A DNA stretch of 42,348 nt, from NCBI GenBank assembly GCA_903928015.1, contig CAIYPF010000211.1:1-42348 (forward strand). The letters are read 5' to 3'. The translations under genes were made by a program, and so were the position numbers. Positions 24,990-32,869 of the stretch are shown here, piece after piece. Numbering within the stretch: position 1 is the first letter of the stretch; each line of letters opens with the position of its first letter. The notes beneath the pieces were generated by a model, which was not told where the DNA came from, searched no databases, and worked only from the letters and a program-made list of their open reading frames with translations. This DNA is from an uncultured Gammaproteobacteria bacterium. GTDB taxonomy: Bacteria; Pseudomonadota; Gammaproteobacteria; Pseudomonadales; UBA5518.

Positions 24990-25465
24990 CCAGCAGAGCC
25001 CGGCGGCGTGCCGGAGGCGGCGCGCGAACGTGCCACAAAGCGGTCGAGCGCATTGGCAAATGCCTGTCGGTCGCGCTGGTCGAGCGCCGCAGGGCCACCG
25101 GTGTGGGCTCCGCTCGCGCGCATGGTGTCCAGAAAATCCCGCATGTTGAGACGCTGGCGCACGTTCTCCCGCGTGTAGAGCTCGCCGCGCGGATCGAGTG
25201 CGGTGGCGCCCTTGTCTATTGCCTCTGCGGCGAGCGGGATGTCCGCGGTGATGACGAGATCGCCCGGCTCGCAGCGCCGCACGATCTCGTTGTCGGCAAT
25301 GTCAAAACCCTGTGCGACCTGCACCGCCTGCAGGAAGGGGCTGCGCGGCACCGGCACCGGCTGGTTGGCGACGAACGCCACATGCACCTGCGCCCGCTCA
25401 GCGACGCGGAACAGGATGTCCTTGATGACCCTGGGGCAGGCGTCGGCGTCGACCCAGATCCGCAC
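24986..25465 (-). CDS. yaiI: YaiI/YqxD family (DUF188) protein
   Basis: 159-residue PIN-like-fold protein of the UPF0178 family. It begins [20 protein letters not shown] and continues with [58 protein letters not shown] and a C-terminal [20 protein letters not shown], all hallmark blocks. The acidic residues in DADACP and ITADIPLA form the presumed metal site; the biochemical role is not established. Start is GTG 25465, five bases after the stop of the SnoaL-like gene, so they are likely co-transcribed. The symbol is the E. coli homologue name. Confidence 0.9.
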   Translation of the reverse strand: MRIWVDADACPRVIKDILFRVAERAQVHVAFVANQPVPVPRSPFLQAVQVAQGFDIADNEIVRRCEPGDLVITADIPLAAEAIDKGATALDPRGELYTRENVRQRLNMRDFLDTMRASGAHTGGPAALDQRDRQAFANALDRFVARSRAASGTPPGSAG

Positions 25466-25470
25466 GCCGC

Positions 25471-25989
25471 TCAGGCCTGCTTCGAGGGATCGTCCAGTTC
25501 GGACGGTGCGCTGCTGCCGGCGAAGACCAGCTTCGCAATGCCGTCGGCAACGTCCATCACTTCGGTGGAGGTGCAGTGGAAGGCCGATGCCGAGATCTTC
25601 CACTCGCCGTCGATCTTCAGGTACTCGTCCTGGTAGTAACCGCCGAGTTGCGTGACGTTGCGGTCACGGGTGTTGATCATGAAGTAGTACAGGCCCCAGG
25701 TGGCCTCGGCGCGTGTGGCGTCCAGAACCCGCACCTGCGGGTTCTGCGCGTGGTGCATCTCGACGATGTGCTCCTGACAGGCGAGCTGCGCGAATATCGC
25801 CACCATGTCGGCAGCCGAGCTGAACTGTCCGATACGGCCGTAATCGAGACGGATCTCGCCGGGCGCGAAGCAGGAAAGCACCTCGGCCGGGCGCTTCTGG
25901 TCGCAGGAAAAGAAGTAGCGATGCTTCAACTGCTTGATGGCCTCGATGTCCTCGAGGCGGGCGATGCGGTGTTCGAGCGATGCATTCAT
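25471..25989 (-). CDS. SnoaL-like (NTF2-fold) protein
   Basis: 172-residue protein of the SnoaL_4 group. Pattern: [20 protein letters not shown], an N-terminal helix typical of the fold; [20 protein letters not shown]; beta-strands with [40 protein letters not shown] near the end. Such proteins include ketosteroid isomerases, dehydratases and ring-hydroxylating small subunits; many are catalytically uncharacterised. ATG 25989 has AAGGGGG about 8 bases upstream. It is separated from the upstream epimerase gene by the 256-base REP/tandem-repeat block, so may have a separate transcript. Confidence 0.83.
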   Translation of the reverse strand: MNASLEHRIARLEDIEAIKQLKHRYFFSCDQKRPAEVLSCFAPGEIRLDYGRIGQFSSAADMVAIFAQLACQEHIVEMHHAQNPQVRVLDATRAEATWGLYYFMINTRDRNVTQLGGYYQDEYLKIDGEWKISASAFHCTSTEVMDVADGIAKLVFAGSSAPSELDDPSKQA

Positions 25990-26012
25990 GTTCAACCCCC
26001 TTGCCATACCCA

Positions 26013-26239
26013 TAGGAGCGGGCCACGCCCGCGACCTCACACACCTTCGCGCTGCTGTCGCGCGCATGGCGCGCTCCTGCAACCGAACGCGCCGCGCTGC
26101 CGTGCCCACATCGGCGCTGCTGTCGCGCGCCTGGCGCGCGCCTGCAACCGAACGCACCGCGCTGCCGTGCCCACATCGGCGCTGCCGTCGCGCGCCTGCA
26201 CCCGGGCACGCCCCCGTAGGAGCGGGCCATGCCCGCGAC
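26013..26239. repeat. REP cluster (five copies, mixed orientation)
   Basis: Between the epimerase and SnoaL-like genes: plus copies at 26013-26035 (arms GCGGGC/GCCCGC, loop CAC) and 26216-26239 (loop CAT); minus copies at 26057-26080 (arms GCGCGC/GCGCGC, loop CAT as read on the minus strand) and 26122-26145 (same arms, changed loop and head); and a remnant at 26187-26200 that has lost about ten internal bases. The inverted arrangement resembles the paired REPs (BIMEs) of enterics and pseudomonads. No coding capacity is seen in the 25990-26245 gap. Confidence 0.85.
26049..26200. repeat. 65-bp tandem repeat, about 2.3 copies, embedding REPs
   Basis: Units start at 26049, 26114 and 26179 (period exactly 65). 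Units 1 and 2 differ at only a few positions; each carries one minus-oriented REP followed by a spacer with ACCGAACGC and CCCACATCGGC. Unit 3 is truncated after the shortened REP. The array looks like local amplification of a REP plus spacer. Confidence 0.88.
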
Positions 26240-26245
26240 TCTTGC

Positions 26246-27154
26246 TCAGCCCTTTTTCAGCAACTGTGGCCCGAGCGTCTGCACCATCTCGCGGATGCCA
26301 TCCTTCCAGTCGACCTCGGTGGGGCCGGCGATGGCATGGAGCTTCGTGGTGTCGATCTGCAGGCTGCCGAAACCCTTGGGGTTCTCCTTGAACACGGGCT
26401 GGAAGCCGGTGAGCTCGGAGAGATACGCGCACCAGTCCTCGATGCTGACGGCCTGCGATCCACCGAAATTCACGATGGTGGTTGAAGTGCTGGCCGCAGC
26501 AAGCAACGCGGGAATCTTGGCGAGGCAGTCGCGCTCGTGCAGCGGGTTGTAGACGTTGGGACGATCGGGGTGGAGTTCGATCGGCACGCCGTGCTGCATC
26601 ATCATCACGTGATACCAGGGCCAGCCGCCGTTGTTGCCGTAAGGCACGCTCAGCCGCGCGATGGTGGTGGGAATGCCGAACTCGCTCGCGGTGAAACGCG
26701 CGACGGTCTCGGCGGCGATCTTGGCGATGCTGTAGGTGGGATACATGGAGCGGTGGTTGTCGCCGAGCGGGGAGTCCTCGCGGCGCGGTTCGTGTCCCGC
26801 GTACTCGTACACAGCCGTGGACGAGAAATGCAGGAAGCCCTTCACGCCCCGCGTGCGCAGCATGAGGCGCCCGACGCCGCCCGCGTTGGCGCGCAGGTCG
26901 TAATCGAAGTCACCGCTCTTCACCACGGCGAGATTCAGCACGTAGTCGAGATCCTGCGGAACCTGGTCGAGCGGACCGTCCGCAAGGTCGGTGGCGATGG
27001 TGTGTGCGCCCAAGGCCTCGATCGCGGCGCGATCCTCGGCCTTGGAGAACCTTGCCAGCGTGAATACCTCGTTGCCCGGCGCAAGCGCGGCCACCAGCGG
27101 CCGCGCGACCTGGCCCGTAGGGCCCGTGATCAGAATCCGTTTTCCCGTAAGCAT
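26246..27154 (-). CDS. NAD-dependent epimerase/dehydratase (extended SDR)
   Basis: 302-residue extended SDR. Nucleotide loop TGPTGQVARPL at residues 10-20, DLADGP and LNLAVVKSGDFDYDLRANAG segments, catalytic HFSSTAVYEY, and YSIAK Tyr/Lys pair at about residue 140-144. The substrate part includes GNNGGWPWYHVMMMQHGVPI and a final GPTEVDWKDGIREMVQTLGP. It resembles uncharacterised bacterial sugar-epimerase-like or cinnamyl-reductase-like proteins; substrate unknown. ATG 27154 directly abuts the TAG stop of the upstream SDR (TAG immediately followed by ATG), with AGAGGG upstream, so translation is coupled. Confidence 0.88.
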   Translation of the reverse strand: MLTGKRILITGPTGQVARPLVAALAPGNEVFTLARFSKAEDRAAIEALGAHTIATDLADGPLDQVPQDLDYVLNLAVVKSGDFDYDLRANAGGVGRLMLRTRGVKGFLHFSSTAVYEYAGHEPRREDSPLGDNHRSMYPTYSIAKIAAETVARFTASEFGIPTTIARLSVPYGNNGGWPWYHVMMMQHGVPIELHPDRPNVYNPLHERDCLAKIPALLAAASTSTTIVNFGGSQAVSIEDWCAYLSELTGFQPVFKENPKGFGSLQIDTTKLHAIAGPTEVDWKDGIREMVQTLGPQLLKKG

Positions 27155-27922
27155 CTAGTAACCCTCTTTGTCGTGAATGCCTTTCCAGCACAGGCCGGGG
27201 AGCAGGCGCCGCATCAGTGCGGCCCGGCGCGATCCCTTGCCCGGAAAAATCCAGAACTCTCCGCGTGCGAGTCCTGCCTCGATGGCGTCGAGCACCACCT
27301 GCGGATCGAGCGGTTCGATATCGGCGATCGTCTTCGGCATACCGGTGTCGAAGCCCTGCCTGAGCAGCGGCGTTGCCACCGGCGGCGGACAGACACAGGC
27401 GAAGCGGACGCCGCTCGCGCGGTTCTCGTGATACAGCACCTCGGTGAAGGCGCTCACGGCGAACTTGCTAGCATTGTAGGCGCCCACGCCCAGCATGGGC
27501 AGCCACCCGGCGAGAGAGGAGAAGCTGATGAAATCACCTGCACCGCGACCCACCATGGCCGGCAATACGGCCTGCGCGATGTTCACGAGCCCGCCGTAGT
27601 TGATGTCCATCAGGCGGTGCACGGTGGCGTTGTCCTGCTCGAGCAATTTGCCGAGCGGCATGATGGCGGCGCAGTGGTAGACGCGATGCACGGGTCCGAT
27701 GGTGGCCTCGACCATGTCGACTGCCGCCGTGAGAGCCGCGAAATCCGTGACATCCACCTGCTGGGCAAAAATGCCGGGCGCGGAAGCCGTGACAGAAAGG
27801 CCGTCGGCATCGCGATCGAGCGCGGCCACCTGCGCGCCCTGCGCTGCCATCATGCGGCAGGCAAGACGGCCCATGCCGCTCGCGGCCCCGGTGACCAACA
27901 CGATCCGCCCCTGCATCGACAT
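27155..27922 (-). CDS. short-chain dehydrogenase/reductase
   Basis: 255-residue classical SDR. TGAASGMG cofactor loop at residues 11-18, ALDRDA acidic switch suggesting NAD, CAAIM in place of the usual NNAG motif, catalytic Ser in FISFSSLAGW, YNASK Tyr/Lys pair, and CPPPVATPLL in place of the common PG motif. The tail LARGEFWIFPGKGSRRAALM resembles SDRs with a membrane-facing C-terminus. ATG 27922 or 27916 may be used; the frame upstream is open but lacks SDR character. First gene of a two-gene unit with the epimerase. Confidence 0.87.
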   Translation of the reverse strand: MSMQGRIVLVTGAASGMGRLACRMMAAQGAQVAALDRDADGLSVTASAPGIFAQQVDVTDFAALTAAVDMVEATIGPVHRVYHCAAIMPLGKLLEQDNATVHRLMDINYGGLVNIAQAVLPAMVGRGAGDFISFSSLAGWLPMLGVGAYNASKFAVSAFTEVLYHENRASGVRFACVCPPPVATPLLRQGFDTGMPKTIADIEPLDPQVVLDAIEAGLARGEFWIFPGKGSRRAALMRRLLPGLCWKGIHDKEGY

Positions 27923-27970
27923 GACCCTGTGCTCCACGCTGCAATGCGGGCCTATGCTACCCGCGGCCGT

Positions 27971-27990
27971 CGCCCTGCGGGCGGGTTTTT
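27971..27990 (+). terminator. hairpin with T-run between divergent SDR and TerB/J genes
   Basis: CGCCC (27971-27975) and GGGCG (27979-27983) form a five-base-pair stem with a TGC loop, then GG and five T. It has the form of a short intrinsic terminator reading rightwards, yet it sits upstream of a rightward gene. It may be an attenuator in the leader of that gene or chance. Confidence 0.3.
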
Positions 27991-28061
27991 GGCGCCCGGC
28001 GCTACCGTGCCGGGGTACACTTCGCGCGGACGGCGCGATGGGCGCCCGCAAAGAGGAATCG

Positions 28062-28886
28062 ATGGACTTGTTCAACTGGATCGCCCGTCTGCTGGGAGGA
28101 CTGTTCGCGCTGGGTCTGCTGCTGTTCAGCATCGCCGGTGCCGCTGTGGTCGGCGTGGGAGTGTTCGTGGTGGGCATCCTGCTCGCGCTCTTCGCGGGCC
28201 GCGGGCGCGGGCCATGGCGCATGGTCATGCGCGACACCAGTGCCGCGCGCCAGACCTTCTTCGAGACCGCCTTCACGCTGATGGGCTGCATCGCCAAAAG
28301 CGACGGGCACGTGAGCGAGCAGGAGGTCGCGCTCGCGGAACACCTCATGACCCGGCTCGGACTGAGCGCGGAGCATCGCAAGGAGGCGATTGCGCTGTTC
28401 AAGCGCGGCGCGGCGACAGGCTTCGACATCGACGCACAGCTGCGCGAGTTCTCGCTGCACTGCGGCTCGCACGCCAACCTGCGGCAGATGCTGATGGTGT
28501 TCCTCTTCAACACCGCGACCGCCGACGGATCCATCTCGCCCGAGGAGCACGCCCTGCTGCGCCGCGTGGCGCTGGCGGCAGGATTTTCAGAGCAGCAGTT
28601 CGAGCAACTGCTGCGGATGTTCACGGCGCAGGACCAGTTTTCAGGCGGCAGGGCAGGCGCCACGCCACGGCCCGACGCGCTGGCGCAGGCCTACGCTGCA
28701 CTGGGCGTGGACGCGGGCATGAGCGACCGCGAAGTGAAGCATGCCTATCGCAAGCTGATGAGCCAGTACCATCCGGACAAGCTCATCGCCGAGGGCGTGC
28801 CCGAAGACATGGTGCGCATCGCCACCGAGCGCACGCAGGAAATCCAGAACGCCTGGGAGCTGGTGCGCAAGGCGCGCGGGCTCTGA
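28062..28886 (+). CDS. DjlA-like membrane co-chaperone (TerB plus J domain)
   Basis: 274 residues. Hydrophobic N-terminus at about 8-52 (two helices or a re-entrant anchor, rich in Gly), a TerB-like helical domain at about 60-180 (TLMGCIAKSDGHVSEQEVAL, then FNTATADGSISPEEHALLRR), a linker, and a C-terminal J domain (~205-272) with the HPD tripeptide in LMSQYHPDKLI. This is the DjlA architecture: an inner-membrane DnaK co-chaperone whose J domain faces the cytoplasm. ATG 28062 has AAGAGGA five bases upstream. It is followed by a PAP2 phosphatase gene after 31 bases. Confidence 0.9.
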   Translation: MDLFNWIARLLGGLFALGLLLFSIAGAAVVGVGVFVVGILLALFAGRGRGPWRMVMRDTSAARQTFFETAFTLMGCIAKSDGHVSEQEVALAEHLMTRLGLSAEHRKEAIALFKRGAATGFDIDAQLREFSLHCGSHANLRQMLMVFLFNTATADGSISPEEHALLRRVALAAGFSEQQFEQLLRMFTAQDQFSGGRAGATPRPDALAQAYAALGVDAGMSDREVKHAYRKLMSQYHPDKLIAEGVPEDMVRIATERTQEIQNAWELVRKARGL

Positions 28887-28917
28887 CAGTCGCAGCACGG
28901 CAGTACAGGAGACACGC

Positions 28918-29814
28918 ATGGACACGGTGATGGCCTGGGGCATCGACTTCATCCTCCGGGTGCAATCGATGCGCACGCCCGGCTCCGACACATTCTTCCG
29001 CGCCGTGACGCAACTCGGCGGGATGGGGCACCTGTGGATCGTGCCGGCGCTGGTGTGGAGTCTTTCCTACCGCATGGGCGCGCGGGTGCTGCTGGCGATG
29101 CTCGTTTCCGCAGGCATCAACTTCGGATTGAAAGACCTGTTCTCGCAACCGCGCCCCTTCGAACTCGACCCGCGCATCGGCCCGGACCGCGAACTCGGCT
29201 ACGGCATCCCGAGCGGCCACGCGCAGCACACGGCAGTGGAATGGGCGCTGGTGGCGGCGTGGGTGCGGCAGCCCTGGTGCACGGCTGCGGCGGGAGTGCT
29301 GATCTTCCTGATCGGCTTCTCGCGGGTGTACCTCGGCGTGCATTTCCCGAGCGACGTGATCGCCGGCTGGGGCATGGCAGCCGTGCTGGTGTGGATGCAG
29401 TTGCGTCATGGCGCCGCGCTGGAGTCCACTCTGGCAGGCATGGGCACGCTGCGGCAGATCGCGCTTGCAGGCAGCGTTTCGGCGCTCTTCGTCCTGATCT
29501 ACATCCTGCTGCCGAAGACCACGTGGCTGGTAGGCACGGGTGGATTGTTCTTCGGCGCGGCATCGGGCGTTGCGCTCTGCTCGCGGTGGCTCCGCGCACC
29601 CGAGGGAGGTGCCTGGTGGCAGCGCTTGTTGCGTTACGCGCTCGGGATGGTGCCGCTGCTCCTGTGGTTGCGTCTTGCCGGGGGTTGGGTGCCGGAGGTG
29701 CACGACGGCACTTATTTCGCCATCATCTACCTCAACTGTGCGGTGGCGGGGCTGTGGATCACAGCCGGCGCCCCGGCGGCCTTCCAGGCCCTGCGCCTCA
29801 CACCGGCGCGTTAG
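28918..29814 (+). CDS. PAP2-family membrane phosphatase
   Basis: 298-residue polytopic protein with the three phosphatase motifs of the PAP2 superfamily: KDLFSQPRP (residues ~75-83), PSGHA (~103-107) and SRVYLGVHFPSDV (~141-153). Around eight hydrophobic helices. Family members dephosphorylate undecaprenyl pyrophosphate, phosphatidate or similar lipids. The ~100-residue C-terminal extension after motif 3, with four helices, is longer than in BacA/PgpB-type minimal enzymes. ATG 28918 has AGGAGA upstream. Confidence 0.9.
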   Translation: MDTVMAWGIDFILRVQSMRTPGSDTFFRAVTQLGGMGHLWIVPALVWSLSYRMGARVLLAMLVSAGINFGLKDLFSQPRPFELDPRIGPDRELGYGIPSGHAQHTAVEWALVAAWVRQPWCTAAAGVLIFLIGFSRVYLGVHFPSDVIAGWGMAAVLVWMQLRHGAALESTLAGMGTLRQIALAGSVSALFVLIYILLPKTTWLVGTGGLFFGAASGVALCSRWLRAPEGGAWWQRLLRYALGMVPLLLWLRLAGGWVPEVHDGTYFAIIYLNCAVAGLWITAGAPAAFQALRLTPAR

Positions 29815-29827
29815 CAGGAGATCTCGC

Positions 29828-31354
29828 TTGCGCGAAGACGAATACATACGCCACGACGCCACGTCCCTGGCAGAACTCGTGCGTGCCGGGGAAACCACGG
29901 CGGGCGAACTCCTTGATGCGGCGATGGCGCGCCTCGCACGCTGGAACCCGCGCATCAATGCGGTGGTGCTGGAACTCGAGGAACGCGCCAGAAAGCAGAT
30001 ACGCGGCGGGATCGCGGACGCCCCCTTCGCGGGCGTGCCATTCCTCGTCAAAGATCTCGATGGCTTCCTTGCCGGCGCCGAATTCACCGCCTCGTCGCGC
30101 TCGCTCGCGGGCTTCGTTCCCACGCGCGACAGCGAGCTCTTCACGCGCTATCAGCAAGCCGGCCTGATGATCTTCGGCAAGACCAACACGCCGGAATTCG
30201 GCTTGGTGGGTACCACCGAAAGCCGCATGCGCGGTCCGGCGCGCAACCCCTGGCAAACCCTCTACACGCCCGGCGGCAGCTCGGGCGGCTCGGCTGCGGC
30301 CGTGGCAGCGCGCATCGTGCCCATGGCACACGCGGGCGACGGTGGCGGCTCGATACGCATCCCGGCATCGGCCTGCGGGCTCTTCGGTCTCAAGCCCTCG
30401 CGCGGTCGCACGCCCATGGGACCCGACGAGACCGAGCAGTGGAGCGGTCTCGTGCAGCGCCACGCCGTGACGCTCACGGTGCGCGACAGCGCACGCCTGC
30501 TCGATGCCACGCACGGCGCGGACCCGGGCTCTCCCTACGTCGCGCCGCCACCCGGGCGGCCCTATGCCGAAGAAGTGAAACGCAACCCCGGCACGCTGCG
30601 CATCGCCTTCTCGAAGGGCTCTTCGCTCGGCAGGACCGTGCACCCGGAGTGCGCGAGGGCCGTGGAGGACACTGCAAAGCTGCTGTCGGATCTGGGTCAC
30701 GAAGTGGTCGAGGCAGCGCCCGTGCTCGAGCGCGAGGCACTGAGCCACGCCTTTCTGGTGACGCTGGCATCCTGCACGGCAGCCATCGTGCGGGAAGTGG
30801 GCCGGATGCGCGGCCGCGCGGTTCATCCACGGGAGATCGAGCCCGCCACGCAGTTCCTCGCACGGCTCGGAGAGTCCCTGCCTGCCGCGGAATACGAGAC
30901 CGCACGCCTTCGCATGCAAGCGGCTTCGCGCGCACTGGCACCGTTCTTCGAGGAATACGACGTTTTCGTCGATGCCACCATGGCGCACCCGCCCGCCAGG
31001 ATCGGCGAGTGGGCCCTGCCACGGGCGCTGGAATCGGCGATACGCGTGTTCGCGCCGGTGGCACCACGACGGATCATGCTGAAGGCGCTGGAGCACTTCT
31101 CCGCCGAGGCGCTGGAGCGCACCGCAAACACCATGATCTTCAACATGAGCGGCCAGCCTTCAATGAGCGTGCCGCTGGGCTGGAGCACCACGGGGATGCC
31201 GAGCGATGTGAAGCTGCTCTGGAGCAACGAGGGCCTGCCGTTAGGTGTGCAGTTCACTGCGCGCTACGGCGACGAAGCCACGCTCTTCCGTCTGGCCGCG
31301 CAACTCGAGATGGCACGGCCGTGGCGCGAAAGGGTTCCGCAAGAACCCGCCTGA
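29828..31354 (+). CDS. amidase (amidase-signature family)
   Basis: 508-residue amidase-signature enzyme with the complete Ser-cisSer-Lys triad: Lys75 in FLVKDLDG, cis-Ser151 in [13 protein letters not shown] and nucleophile Ser175 in [12 protein letters not shown]. The 24-residue spacing of the two serines equals that of FAAH. The start is a TTG at 29828 with AGGAG eight bases upstream; the product begins [20 protein letters not shown], the usual amidase opening. Substrate is unknown; closest in style to 6-aminohexanoate-cyclic-dimer hydrolase or FAAH-like amidases, but this is impression only. Probably cotranscribed with the PAP2 gene (13-base gap). Confidence 0.92.
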   Translation: MREDEYIRHDATSLAELVRAGETTAGELLDAAMARLARWNPRINAVVLELEERARKQIRGGIADAPFAGVPFLVKDLDGFLAGAEFTASSRSLAGFVPTRDSELFTRYQQAGLMIFGKTNTPEFGLVGTTESRMRGPARNPWQTLYTPGGSSGGSAAAVAARIVPMAHAGDGGGSIRIPASACGLFGLKPSRGRTPMGPDETEQWSGLVQRHAVTLTVRDSARLLDATHGADPGSPYVAPPPGRPYAEEVKRNPGTLRIAFSKGSSLGRTVHPECARAVEDTAKLLSDLGHEVVEAAPVLEREALSHAFLVTLASCTAAIVREVGRMRGRAVHPREIEPATQFLARLGESLPAAEYETARLRMQAASRALAPFFEEYDVFVDATMAHPPARIGEWALPRALESAIRVFAPVAPRRIMLKALEHFSAEALERTANTMIFNMSGQPSMSVPLGWSTTGMPSDVKLLWSNEGLPLGVQFTARYGDEATLFRLAAQLEMARPWRERVPQEPA

Positions 31355-31389
31355 GAACTGCCCGCGACCTTCGGCCAATCCGGCCTGAC

Positions 31390-31833
31390 TCAGCCCCGCA
31401 CCGCTCCCGAAAGACGCGCGTAAAGCGCGCGCAAGGCTGCGGCGTCACGCTGCACCATCGCCTTGACCTGAAGGCCGCTCTCGAAGCGCCCGGGGGCAAC
31501 ACCGGGAGCGCTCCAGCGCACCTTCACGCCGATGCGTGCATGGCGACCCGGATCCTCCGGCGTGGAGCAATCGATCAGGAGGTCCATAGCGAGCCCGTTG
31601 CGCAAGGCCTTGGCGCTTTCGATGCGCAGGCCGAGATCCGAGAGATCCAGCATCCTGCCGATCTCTTCGTGCGTTTGGGTATCGATCACATTCACGCGTT
31701 CGCGCGGACGGCGTCGGACGCTCGCCCGAACGGCAGGGCGCGGGGGCTGCCCTGTTACCGGAGCGGGCATAGCTTGTTCTGCCGGATCGGACTGGGACTC
31801 CGCTCCGGGTTTTCGGGTAGCACGCTTGGCCAT
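31390..31833 (-). CDS. PilZ-domain protein
   Basis: 147-residue protein: a basic disordered N-terminus (~40 residues), then a PilZ domain with the c-di-GMP signature RRRPRERV followed by DLSDLGL (RxxxR and D-x-S-x-x-G), and a C-terminal beta barrel. It presumably binds c-di-GMP. It is convergent with the amidase gene and downstream of the LuxR-type gene on the same strand (65-base gap). With MshE it is the second c-di-GMP effector in this window, but there is no direct evidence that they act together. Confidence 0.85.
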   Translation of the reverse strand: MAKRATRKPGAESQSDPAEQAMPAPVTGQPPRPAVRASVRRRPRERVNVIDTQTHEEIGRMLDLSDLGLRIESAKALRNGLAMDLLIDCSTPEDPGRHARIGVKVRWSAPGVAPGRFESGLQVKAMVQRDAAALRALYARLSGAVRG

Positions 31834-31898
31834 CGACTGCCCCCCAATACTTGATGCCGAACAATAACGCAGCGCGGGCTCCGGCCGCGAGAGGCGGA

Positions 31899-32723
31899 TC
31901 AGGCTCGGTTCAGATAGCCCGTGAGCGGATCCCCGCCACGGTAGGAACCCAACGCGTCGATGAACAGGTGGAAAAGCTCCGCCTGCGAGGAAACGTCGAG
32001 CTTGGCGTAGCTGTGCTTGCGGTGCAGCTTCACGGTCTCTGGCGAGATGCGCAGGCGCTCGGCGATGGATTTGGTGGAGTGACCGCGCAACAGGAGCTGT
32101 ATGACCTCTGCCTCACGCTCGGTGAGGAAATCCCGCCCGAAGAACTTGAGCGCGGAATCGAGCCGCGTCGTGAGCGCGGGACTGCTGCCTGCAGGCGGTG
32201 CCCAGTGGCGCCGCAGCACTTCTTCGACAAACGGCAGGAAATCCTGCAGCAGCCGGTGATGGGCAGCACCGAAGCGCGCCTGCGCACCGCGCACACCGAG
32301 CGAGAGGTGCACGGATGCGCCCTGCTCCACCGGCACGAGGTAGCCGATCTCGTCGGCGATGCCCGTGCGCGCGAAGTGCAGGCGGTAGTACTCGGAGGAA
32401 CGGAAAGCGCTGGGCGCGAGTTGCTGCAGCCGGTAACAGCCGGGCGGCACGCCATCGGCAAAGGCGCGGTAGAAGGGATCCAGCAGGTAGGCACCCTTGA
32501 GGTAGGTGGCGAGGTTCTCGGCGGACTGCTGCCCGGCACTCAGGTCGTGCAGCAATTCCGGGGGCTGGCCGCCCCGATACAGCACGACCATCACATCGTC
32601 CGCGGTCACCAGCGCGCGCAGCACGCGCACCAGTTCCGCCACCAGCGATGGCGTGCCCGCGTGACGCAGCACGGCAGCCAGAGCGCTGCCCAGCGCGGAA
32701 AAATCAGGCGTGGTGTCTTTCAA
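31899..32723 (-). CDS. LuxR/GerE-type transcriptional regulator
   Basis: 274 residues. The C-terminal GerE helix-turn-helix is clear at about 198-255: LTEREAEVIQLLLRGHSTKS, IAERLRISPETVKLHRKHSY. The N-terminal ~190 residues contain no receiver or known autoinducer motif I recognise; a GAF-like ligand or redox sensor is possible. The start appears to be TTG 32723: an in-frame stop lies 11 codons upstream and no ATG precedes the body; ribosome site is weak. It is divergent from the DUF885-SDR-esterase-BVMO run, a common position for a controlling regulator. Confidence 0.87.
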   Translation of the reverse strand: MKDTTPDFSALGSALAAVLRHAGTPSLVAELVRVLRALVTADDVMVVLYRGGQPPELLHDLSAGQQSAENLATYLKGAYLLDPFYRAFADGVPPGCYRLQQLAPSAFRSSEYYRLHFARTGIADEIGYLVPVEQGASVHLSLGVRGAQARFGAAHHRLLQDFLPFVEEVLRRHWAPPAGSSPALTTRLDSALKFFGRDFLTEREAEVIQLLLRGHSTKSIAERLRISPETVKLHRKHSYAKLDVSSQAELFHLFIDALGSYRGGDPLTGYLNRA

Positions 32724-32869
32724 CGGCAGCGTCTCTGGAGCGCGGGTCGGGCTCTACTCCCGCACCTTAAGGGAAGCCCGGCCCGGCAGCCAAGCGCCGC
32801 GCGACCGCGCGCCGCGGGATGCGGTAGGCTCTGCCTCCACACGCAGCACTACACGAGGACACCCTGCCG
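32724..32869. promoter_or_regulatory. divergent intergenic region (LuxR regulator / DUF885 gene)
   Basis: 146 bases between divergent genes, presumably holding both promoters and possibly the regulator's binding site. I see no clear -35/-10 pair and no convincing dyad operator. GAGGA at about 32853 is the likely ribosome site for the DUF885 gene. Confidence 0.4.

Noticed and set aside
26013..26239. Possible CRISPR array
   Set aside because: Repeats are in mixed orientation, hairpin arms differ, and spacers are themselves repeated; no cas genes nearby. REP/tandem-repeat explanation fits better.
31390..31833. PilZ protein as a component of the MSHA locus
   Set aside because: It is 10 kb away on the other strand with unrelated neighbours; a common c-di-GMP signal is possible but no sequence link is seen.
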